Made by a program: the position numbers and the translations under genes. Positions 1 through 6,081 of a stretch of 10,849 bases of DNA are shown here, piece after piece (the first letter of the stretch is position 1; each line of letters starts with the position of its first letter). The notes beneath the pieces are model-generated. The model had not been told where the DNA came from. It saw only the letters and a program-made list of their open reading frames with translations, and ran no database searches. The stretch is from Gammaproteobacteria bacterium (GTDB lineage Bacteria; Pseudomonadota; Gammaproteobacteria; UBA6429; Thiohalophilaceae): NCBI GenBank assembly GCA_003233255.1, contig QILH01000211.1, forward strand, positions 1 through 10,849, given 5' to 3'.

Positions 1-245
1 CATCTGGAGATTACTGGAAAGCCAATATTCGACTTGTGTCAATTTTATTAGCTATCTGGTTTGTGGTTTCTTATCTTTTCGGCATTATTCTGGTCGATGT
101 TCTAAATCAAATACGGATCGGCGGCATTGGACTGGGTTTCTGGTTCGCGCAGCAAGGTTCGATCTTTACATTCCTGATCCTGATTTTCGTTTATGCAAAA
201 AAAATGAATACTCTGGATCGTAAATTTAACGTTCACGAAGATTAG
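1..245 (+). CDS. DUF4212 small subunit of sodium:solute symporter, 5' end cut by window
   Basis: The reading frame is open from base 3 to the TAG at 243-245 and continues off the left edge, so the gene is 5' partial; about 80 residues are visible against a usual length near 85-90. A GTG at base 36 could be mistaken for a start, but the frame upstream of it reads SGDYWKANIRL, which is the typical N-terminus of this family. Two hydrophobic helices are visible, one around ILLAIWFVVSYLFGIILV and one around FTFLILIFVYA. They are separated by the family hallmark NQIRIGG...GFWFAQQGS. The family (TIGR03647/DUF4212) is known as the small partner of large SSS-type symporters, and the large subunit begins 8 bases downstream. 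I infer an inner-membrane subunit of a two-component sodium-coupled transporter of a small carboxylate; the substrate cannot be read from sequence. Confidence 0.9.
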   Translation, partial: SGDYWKANIRLVSILLAIWFVVSYLFGIILVDVLNQIRIGGIGLGFWFAQQGSIFTFLILIFVYAKKMNTLDRKFNVHED

Positions 246-253
246 GGGGTCAT

Positions 254-2101
254 ATGGACTTACAAACATGGACCTACCTGTTCGTAGGTGGGACGTTTGC
301 ATTATATATTGGTATTGCTATCTGGGCGCGAGCTACAACAACGGGCGACTTTTATGTTGCTGGCCGCGGCATCCATCCGGTCGCAAATGGAATGGCGACG
401 GCGGCCGACTGGATGTCAGCGGCTTCGTTTATTTCAATGGCGGGTCTGATCGCTTTTAAAGGGTATGATGCCTCGGTCTATTTAATGGGGTGGACAGGCG
501 GATATGTTTTACTGGCCATGTTACTTGCGCCATACCTACGAAAATTTGGCAAATTTACCGTGCCGGAGTTTATCGGCGAACGATATTATTCACAAACTGC
601 TCGCGTGGTCGCAGTAATTTGTTTAATTGTTGCCTCGATAACGTATGTAATTGGCCAAATGAAAGGCGTTGGTGTTGCCTTTGGTCGGTTTCTTGAAGTC
701 GATTTTGAGGTCGGTGTATTGGTGGGTATGTCGATTGTGTTTATCTATGCGGTACTTGGTGGTATGAAAGGCATCACTTATACACAGATTGCACAATACT
801 GTGTATTGATATTTGCATACACTATTCCTGCAATCTTTATCTCGTTAACGCTTACCGGGAATCCGGTTCCGCAATTAGGTCTGGGTAGTGAGTTGGTCGA
901 CGGCAGTGGTTATCTGCTGGCCAAACTCGATCTGGTGATGACCGATTTAGGTTTTAAGGCATATACCATTCAAAAAGGTACCAGCCTGAATATGGTGTTA
1001 CTGACTTTGTCATTAATGATCGGCACCGCAGGGTTACCGCATGTCATTATTCGGTTCTTTACCGTACCCAAAGTTCGTGACGCACGCGCATCAGCCGGTT
1101 GGGCATTAGTCTTTATAGCCATTCTTTATACGACGGCACCTGCAGTAGGCTCAATGGCTCGTTTGAATATGATCAATACGGTGAACGGTGTTGATTCGCA
1201 GGGTACTGATTATACTGCGCTACCAAGCTGGTTTAAACGCTGGGAAAATACCGGCCTGTTGGCCTGGTATGATCACAATGGTGATGGCAAGGTTCAGCAC
1301 GCTGCTGGTAAAGCATTTGCCGGTAAAGGAAAACCGAATTTCGTCTTCAATGAGGATGGATCTGCAAAACGGGGTGGTTATGGTGAACGTGTTGTGAGTA
1401 ACCCGAGCGATGGTGGGCGAGTGGAAGGTGCCCCCTTTGCTAATGAGATCTATGTTGACCGAGATATCATGGTATTGGCCAATCCAGAAATTGCCAACCT
1501 GCCGTTTTGGGTGATTGCCCTGGTGGCCGCAGGAGGGCTGGCGGCTGCATTATCAACCGCAGCCGGTTTGTTGTTGGCTATCTCATCCTCCATTTCACAC
1601 GATCTGTTAAAAGGTATATTCAAACCGGATATTTCAGAGAAACATGAACTGATGGCGGGTCGCATTGCGATGGCCGGGGCGATTATTGTCGCCGGTTATC
1701 TGGGGATGAATCCGCCTGGCTTTGCTGCACAGGTCGTTGCGCTGGCCTTTGGCCTTGCGGCGTCTTCGATCTTCCCAGCCTTAATGATGGGTATATTCTA
1801 TAAGAGGATGAATAATACCGGTGCGGTTGCAGGCATGTTAGCCGGTTTGGGATCGACGCTGGTCTATATATTTATCTATAAAGGCTGGTTGTTTATTCCG
1901 GGCACGAATAATTTAGCCAACACGGCGGATAACTGGGTATTGGGTATCCAGCCTGAATCCTTTGGTGCAATAGGCGCACTGATCAACTTTGTTGTGGCGA
2001 TCATTGTTTGTAAGCTAACGGCAGCCCCACCTGAACATATTCAACATTTGGTTGAGGATATTCGGGTACCGAAAGGTGCCGGTGCGGCAAGCGGACATTG
2101 A
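254..2101 (+). CDS. Sodium:solute symporter large subunit, VC_2705 subfamily (putative cation/acetate symporter)
   Basis: This 615-residue SSS-family (LeuT-fold) transporter is preceded by a G-rich ribosome site (AGGGGG, 244-249) four bases before the ATG. At least twelve hydrophobic segments are apparent. Conserved family stretches include AADWMSAASFISMAGLIAF (about 50-68) and AALSTAAGLLLAISSSISHD (about 431-450), the second expected to contribute to sodium binding. A long hydrophilic loop spans about residues 310-408 and contains DHNGDGKVQ (340-348), which resembles the start of a calcium-binding EF-hand loop. Such loops are typical of the VC_2705 subfamily (TIGR03648), although this one seems long. 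The gene sits directly behind the DUF4212 subunit and is closed by a strong terminator, so the two form one transcription unit. Relatives are usually annotated as acetate or small-monocarboxylate uptake systems. That substrate is inferred from family and neighbours only. Confidence 0.92.
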   Translation: MDLQTWTYLFVGGTFALYIGIAIWARATTTGDFYVAGRGIHPVANGMATAADWMSAASFISMAGLIAFKGYDASVYLMGWTGGYVLLAMLLAPYLRKFGKFTVPEFIGERYYSQTARVVAVICLIVASITYVIGQMKGVGVAFGRFLEVDFEVGVLVGMSIVFIYAVLGGMKGITYTQIAQYCVLIFAYTIPAIFISLTLTGNPVPQLGLGSELVDGSGYLLAKLDLVMTDLGFKAYTIQKGTSLNMVLLTLSLMIGTAGLPHVIIRFFTVPKVRDARASAGWALVFIAILYTTAPAVGSMARLNMINTVNGVDSQGTDYTALPSWFKRWENTGLLAWYDHNGDGKVQHAAGKAFAGKGKPNFVFNEDGSAKRGGYGERVVSNPSDGGRVEGAPFANEIYVDRDIMVLANPEIANLPFWVIALVAAGGLAAALSTAAGLLLAISSSISHDLLKGIFKPDISEKHELMAGRIAMAGAIIVAGYLGMNPPGFAAQVVALAFGLAASSIFPALMMGIFYKRMNNTGAVAGMLAGLGSTLVYIFIYKGWLFIPGTNNLANTADNWVLGIQPESFGAIGALINFVVAIIVCKLTAAPPEHIQHLVEDIRVPKGAGAASGH

Positions 2102-2121
2102 TTTAGATCAACGTCATCGTT

Positions 2122-2148
2122 AAAGCCCCGTTTATACGGGGCTTTTTT
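2122..2148 (+). terminator. Rho-independent terminator after the symporter
   Basis: A nine-base-pair stem (AAAGCCCCG at 2122-2130 pairing with CGGGGCTTT at 2137-2145) encloses the six-base loop TTTATA and runs into six T residues (2143-2148). It starts 20 bases after the symporter stop codon. It should end the symporter transcript and insulate the downstream NTase-like gene. Confidence 0.9.
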
Positions 2149-2209
2149 ATTACTGATGACTTATTATTATATTCTGATCCAAACTTATTAGATCTGAGTA
2201 ACGAATAAT

Positions 2210-4069
2210 ATGGAAATTGAATTACAGGAGATTCGTGATTTTATTTCACAGCATGTGCTGTTTGATGATTTATCGTCTGACTCCATCGATCTTTTACTAA
2301 AACATATCACCATACGCTATTTGCGCCGTGGACAGATATTTCCCCCAGTAGAAGTCATCGATGCACAATTCTACTTGTTGCGAACGGGGGCGGTTGAACT
2401 CCGAGATAAGGCGGGTGTACTGGTTGAAAAACTGGCCGAGGACAATAGTTACTTTGAACAATGCCTGTCGGATAGCGGTATACCGCTGCAAGGACGCACA
2501 ACGGAAGACTGTCTGCTTTATCATATTCCCTGTTCGATCATTCAAGATTTGCGCTCTGAGTTTAGTGCATTCGATAAACAATTTTCAGCATCAATAGAAC
2601 ATCGCATAAAAAATGCGGTAAGGCACAGTCAACAACACGGCGAAATATTAACGGCGATGCGCTATAAGGTTGGCGATCTGACTGATCGAAAGCCGGTGTT
2701 GATTCAAGCCGGTGATACTGTAATTAATACGGCGAGGTTAATGACGACCGAAAATGTTTCTTCCGCACTGATAATGGAGAAAAAGAAACTTGTTGGTATA
2801 GTAACCGATCGGGATTTACGTAAGCGATATATTGCAGAAGAGTTACCCCCCTATACCAAAGTGTCTGAAATTATGACTCGGGATATCGTGACGGTAGAGG
2901 ACAATACTTTGATGTCGGAAGCATTATTACTTCTGACGCGGCATCGTATACATCATTTGCCGGTGATAAAAAATTTCATACCTGTCGGTAATCTTAGCGG
3001 GTCTGATATTATTCGTCATCTCAGCACGAATTCAGCCTTTATTGTCAGTGATATAGATAAGGCTAATGATATTGAAGCGCTCGTTCATATCAGTCAAAGA
3101 TTACCTGAATTACAATTACAGTTAGTCCATGCTAATGCTTCGGCGCGACATGTGGGCGAGATATTTTCTATGATAACCGACTCGTTAACTTGTCGGTTTA
3201 TCAGTCTGGCCGAGACCAGGCTAGGTGCACCGCCAGTACCGTACGTTTGGTTAGCCGGAGGTTCACAAGGGCGCAATGAACAAACATCACATTCAGATCA
3301 GGATAATGCGATGTTTATCGATGATGCGATGACGGCGGATGATGACGATTACTTTAAAGCGCTAAGTCAGTTTGTTAGTGACGGCTTAAACAGATGTGGT
3401 TACGTTTATTGTCCAGGCAAGGCTATGGCAACCAATCCTGAGTGGCGACAATCACAGACAGTATGGAAACGTTATTTTAGTAACTGGATCGAGCATCCAG
3501 AATCAAAATCACTGATGCTGGCTAGCATATTTTTTGATTTACGCCCCGTTTACGGTGATGTTTCGATTTTTGAATCCGTGCAGAAGGAGATGTTAGCCCA
3601 GGCAAAAAACAATGGAATTTTTATTGCCTATATGGTTGCTAATGCCTTGACTCATCGACCGCCGTTAGGATTTTTTAGAAACCTGGTATTAGTTCATGAT
3701 CAGGAGCACGATAAAACATTAGATATTAAACACCGAGGTATTGTGCCCATAACTGATATTGGTCGTGTTTATGCTCTGTCAGAAGGATTGACGGCGATTA
3801 ATACCCATGAACGCCTGTCTGCGGCGTGTGAATGTGCTGCGATGAGCCAGGAAATGAGTGAAAATCTTAGCGACGCTCTGGAATATATCGGTAACCTGAG
3901 AAATCTACATCAGGCGAATCTTATTCGATCGGGAAAACAGGTAGACAACTATCTTGATCCAGAAAAGCTTAGTGGCCTGGAGCGAAGGCATTTAAAAGAT
4001 GCATTTTCAATTATTAAAACGATGCAGGATGTTTTAGAGCAACGTTATCAAGTCGGTCGCCTGATCTAA
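2210..4069 (+). CDS. cNMP-binding-like / CBS pair / DUF294 nucleotidyltransferase-like protein
   Basis: This is a 619-residue cytosolic multidomain protein. Residues about 1-135 resemble a cyclic-nucleotide-binding-type beta-barrel. Residues about 150-270 are two CBS domains with nucleotide-site patterns GIVTDRD (196-202) and GNLSGSD (260-266). Residues about 300-440 are the DUF294 nucleotidyltransferase fold, with GGSQGRNEQ (350-358), the metal-binding pair D363/D365 in SDQD, and the family signature CPGKAMATNPEWR (401-413). Residues about 470-615 are the helical DUF294 C-terminal domain. The GS...DxD pattern places it with GlnD/GlnE-type nucleotidyltransferases, which modify proteins, but no substrate is established here. 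The start has only a weak ribosome site; an AT-rich TATATT (2168-2173) could be a -10 box. It follows the symporter terminator and is one base from the exonuclease gene. I infer a sensor of adenine nucleotides acting on the transporter or on acetate metabolism. Confidence 0.9.
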   Translation: MEIELQEIRDFISQHVLFDDLSSDSIDLLLKHITIRYLRRGQIFPPVEVIDAQFYLLRTGAVELRDKAGVLVEKLAEDNSYFEQCLSDSGIPLQGRTTEDCLLYHIPCSIIQDLRSEFSAFDKQFSASIEHRIKNAVRHSQQHGEILTAMRYKVGDLTDRKPVLIQAGDTVINTARLMTTENVSSALIMEKKKLVGIVTDRDLRKRYIAEELPPYTKVSEIMTRDIVTVEDNTLMSEALLLLTRHRIHHLPVIKNFIPVGNLSGSDIIRHLSTNSAFIVSDIDKANDIEALVHISQRLPELQLQLVHANASARHVGEIFSMITDSLTCRFISLAETRLGAPPVPYVWLAGGSQGRNEQTSHSDQDNAMFIDDAMTADDDDYFKALSQFVSDGLNRCGYVYCPGKAMATNPEWRQSQTVWKRYFSNWIEHPESKSLMLASIFFDLRPVYGDVSIFESVQKEMLAQAKNNGIFIAYMVANALTHRPPLGFFRNLVLVHDQEHDKTLDIKHRGIVPITDIGRVYALSEGLTAINTHERLSAACECAAMSQEMSENLSDALEYIGNLRNLHQANLIRSGKQVDNYLDPEKLSGLERRHLKDAFSIIKTMQDVLEQRYQVGRLI

Positions 4070-4070
4070 A

Positions 4071-4757
4071 ATGTGGTCTAAAATTTCAGGGCTTAACCTG
4101 AGACGACAGCGTTTATTATCTAAAACGCCTGCTGGCGCTTTACATGATCTGTACTCTGAACCTTTTCCCAATCTAAAATCTTCACTTTCTGAAACGGCCT
4201 TTGTTGTGCTGGATTTTGAAACAACCGGTCTTAACATAGCGAGCGATCATATTATCAGTGCGGGGTTAGTTGAGATTCATAATCTTGGGATTAGCCTGGA
4301 AACCGCATGGTATGACATCATTAAAACGGATCGAGCCTTAACACAACAAAGCACGATCATTCATCAAATCACCGACGACATGTTATTGAATGGCATAAAC
4401 ATAAGGGAAGTCCTGGAGAAAATTCTACGGTCGTTAACCGGCAAGGTATTAGTAGCTCATCATGCGAAGCTAGAATTTGGATTTTTAAATAGACTATGTC
4501 AACTGTTCTATAAAGTAGATTTTCTGGTTCCAACAATCGATACTCAGCGGCTTGCTCGTCGGCAATTGCTTCGGAATCAGGTGGTGTTGCAAGAAAGTAC
4601 TCTGCGGTTATTTAATTTACGTGGGCGGTATAAATTGCCGAGCTATAAAGCACACAATGCACTAAGTGATGCGTTATCAACGGCAGAATTATTTCTTGCC
4701 GTGGTTGCTGATCTCTATCCTGAACGAAATTGTCGTATTAAGGACTTACTGATTTGA
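4071..4757 (+). CDS. DnaQ-like 3'-5' exonuclease (DEDDh family)
   Basis: This is a 228-residue protein with an RNase T/DnaQ-type exonuclease domain at about residues 43-212, after a basic N-terminal extension. Motif I is VLDFETTG (D48, E50). Motif III is HNALSD (H195, D200), which identifies the DEDDh class. Motif II reads AHHAKLEF, where a HNxxFD sequence is usual, so the metal-binding aspartate appears to be glutamate (E135). IDT (156-158) is also conserved in this family. The ATG lies one base after the NTase-like stop codon and has no clear ribosome site, so translation is probably coupled. Such proteins hydrolyse DNA or RNA from the 3' end; this one is too short and too far from polIII genes to be a standard replication proofreader. 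Its constant partnership with DUF294 proteins in related genomes (from memory) suggests a role linked to the transporter cluster. Confidence 0.88.
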   Translation: MWSKISGLNLRRQRLLSKTPAGALHDLYSEPFPNLKSSLSETAFVVLDFETTGLNIASDHIISAGLVEIHNLGISLETAWYDIIKTDRALTQQSTIIHQITDDMLLNGINIREVLEKILRSLTGKVLVAHHAKLEFGFLNRLCQLFYKVDFLVPTIDTQRLARRQLLRNQVVLQESTLRLFNLRGRYKLPSYKAHNALSDALSTAELFLAVVADLYPERNCRIKDLLI

Positions 4758-4759
4758 GA

Positions 4760-5185
4760 CTAGTCGGACGGGGTGTTTTTATTGCTAACGGCCGTATAGA
4801 TTCGCTCTGCAATTTTAAGGGATAGAAAATATTTAAATGCTTTGCCGCGAAAGGCCTGCACGGTACCGATGAGCAAGGATACGATCATATAAATGAGTAC
4901 CACGATCGTAGTCAGAATGAATATATTATGTGCGTCTTGTTTAGTAATTTGATACAGCGATAAGACACCAGCAAATATTAAACTCACTGTGACCATAAAT
5001 AACTGTGCGGTAAACGCCAGGTCGGCCGCTCGTAATGCAATCAGTTGAGCGAGCTCCATCTTGCGCCAATAAAAAATAAAAAACAGAATAAGCGGCAATA
5101 CGGTGCTGGCGACTGGATGGGCAAATACACCGGTGATGGCCATCAGGGGAGCTAATGCTGCATAGTTCTTTTCCTGTTGGTACAA
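4760..5185 (-). CDS. Small four-helix membrane protein, DUF4870-like
   Basis: This 141-residue hydrophobic protein has about four membrane segments: near residues 8-22, 25-40, 60-80 and 88-110. The pattern (alanine-rich first helix, a stretch resembling ALRAADLAFTAQL before helix 3, then a helix followed by a short polar tail with FKYFLSLKIAERI) resembles the DUF4870/Tic20-like group of unknown function. The start is TTG at 5185, reading on the minus strand. It is supported by AGGAG (5192-5196) at good spacing and by an in-frame stop at 5195-5197, which leaves no earlier start; the first internal ATG would remove part of the first helix. The gene is convergent with the exonuclease gene, with two bases between the stop codons and no terminator. 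I see nothing in it that indicates a substrate or partner, and family assignment is tentative. Confidence 0.75.
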   Translation of the reverse strand: MYQQEKNYAALAPLMAITGVFAHPVASTVLPLILFFIFYWRKMELAQLIALRAADLAFTAQLFMVTVSLIFAGVLSLYQITKQDAHNIFILTTIVVLIYMIVSLLIGTVQAFRGKAFKYFLSLKIAERIYTAVSNKNTPSD

Positions 5186-5196
5186 GCCTTGCTCCT
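5186..5196 (-). promoter_or_regulatory. Ribosome binding site fixing the TTG start of the DUF4870-like gene
   Basis: On the minus strand AGGAGC (5196-5191) is followed by a five-base spacer and TTG (5185-5183). The in-frame TAG overlapping this site rules out any longer protein, so TTG is the best start. Confidence 0.75.
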
Positions 5197-5248
5197 ATGT
5201 AGAATCTGAAGCGGTCTAAGTTAACACACATCCCCATATTCTCAATAT

Positions 5249-5277
5249 TCTTTAGGGATATTTGTACGTTTAGTCAA
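5249..5277 (-). promoter_or_regulatory. Candidate promoter for the DUF4870-like gene
   Basis: On the minus strand TTGACT (5277-5272) and TAAAGA (5254-5249) are separated by 17 bases, about 65 bases before the TTG start. The -35 box matches five of six consensus bases, while the -10 box is poor (three of six). This is suggestive only. Confidence 0.3.
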
Positions 5278-5392
5278 AAACACGTTATTTGGTGAGTTGC
5301 TATCGACGTTTGCGAAGACATATTGTGGTGGTTTGGTTACACTGCACTGTTTTAGATTAATATTCTACAACCTGGAGCCATGAGATTTTGTC

Positions 5393-6016
5393 GTGAGTCA
5401 GTTTTTTGAAATACATCCGGACAATCCGCAAATACGATTAATTCAAAAATCGGTGGAGATGATTCGTAATGGAGCCGTTATTGCTTATCCAACGGATTCC
5501 GCTTATGCCTTAGGCTGCCATCTAGGAGATAAAAAGGCGCTCGATACGATACGTGCGATTCGCAAAGTGGATGACAAGCACAATTTCACCCTGGTCTGTC
5601 GAGATCTTTCTGAAATTGCGACTTACGCAAAAGTCGATAATGCGGTGTATCGCTTCCTGAATGCCCATACTCCCGGCGCTTATACCTATATATTAAAGGC
5701 TACCCGTGAAGTGCCTAAACGCCTGTTACACCCACGGCGTCGAACGATTGGTATTCGTGTCCCCGATAATAAGATCGTGCATTCGTTACTGGCTCAGCTG
5801 GGTGAACCGATAATGAGTACCACGCTAATATTACCAACCGAAGATTTACCCATGACCGAAGCGCATGATATTCGGGAAACTCTGGAACACCAGCTGGATT
5901 TGATCATCGATGGAGGTCATTGTGGTCTTGAGCCTACGACCGTCATCGATTTGACCGAACACCAACCGCAAATAATCCGTGCAGGTTGTGGTGATCCGGC
6001 CCCCTTTTTATTTTAG
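5393..6016 (+). CDS. yciO: YciO, Sua5/YciO/YrdC-family protein
   Basis: This 207-residue protein matches E. coli YciO closely in remembered sequence, from MSQFF.IHPDNPQ at the N-terminus through YPTDSAYALGC (32-42), HNFTLVCRDLSE (63-74) and TIGIRVP (118-124) to PTTVIDLT (181-188). The fold is the Sua5/TsaC ATP- and threonylcarbamate-binding domain. TsaC enzymes carry an S-[TS]-x-[AN]-type SAN motif where this protein reads STTLILP (142-148), as in YciO, so it is probably not the essential tRNA t6A enzyme. YciO's cellular role is unsettled and E. coli YciO does not replace TsaC. The start is GTG at 5393: an in-frame TGA at 5381-5383 excludes a longer form. It heads the yciO-trpS-scpA-scpB-rluB block that is conserved in many gammaproteobacteria. 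Confidence 0.92.
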   Translation: MSQFFEIHPDNPQIRLIQKSVEMIRNGAVIAYPTDSAYALGCHLGDKKALDTIRAIRKVDDKHNFTLVCRDLSEIATYAKVDNAVYRFLNAHTPGAYTYILKATREVPKRLLHPRRRTIGIRVPDNKIVHSLLAQLGEPIMSTTLILPTEDLPMTEAHDIRETLEHQLDLIIDGGHCGLEPTTVIDLTEHQPQIIRAGCGDPAPFLF

Positions 6017-6052
6017 CGATTGCATAAGTAGGCGAAGGACGTTCGAGTTCGC

Positions 6053-6058
6053 TATAAT
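6053..6058 (+). promoter_or_regulatory. Candidate -10 box (TATAAT) for trpS
   Basis: A perfect TATAAT lies 37 bases after the yciO stop and is followed by a GC-containing discriminator (GCCTC). No good -35 box occurs at 16-18 base spacing. Transcription would start near 6065, leaving a leader of about 17 bases to the ATG at 6082 or about 29 bases to the TTG at 6094. Confidence 0.45.
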
Positions 6059-6081
6059 GCCTCTTTTCTACGATATCATTA

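Noticed and set aside
36..245. Complete 69-residue gene starting at GTG 36
   Set aside because: The frame stays open to the left edge and the upstream residues (YWKANIRL) are typical of the DUF4212 N-terminus, so the gene is truncated by the window rather than starting at 36.
4941..5237. 98-residue minus-strand frame starting at 5237
   Set aside because: It overlaps the DUF4870-like gene in another frame and lacks its coherent membrane helices; the TTG-started frame has the better ribosome site.
5393..6016. Annotation as the t6A enzyme TsaC/Sua5
   Set aside because: The SAN-type motif is replaced by STTLILP and the full-length similarity is to YciO, so a TsaC label would overstate function.
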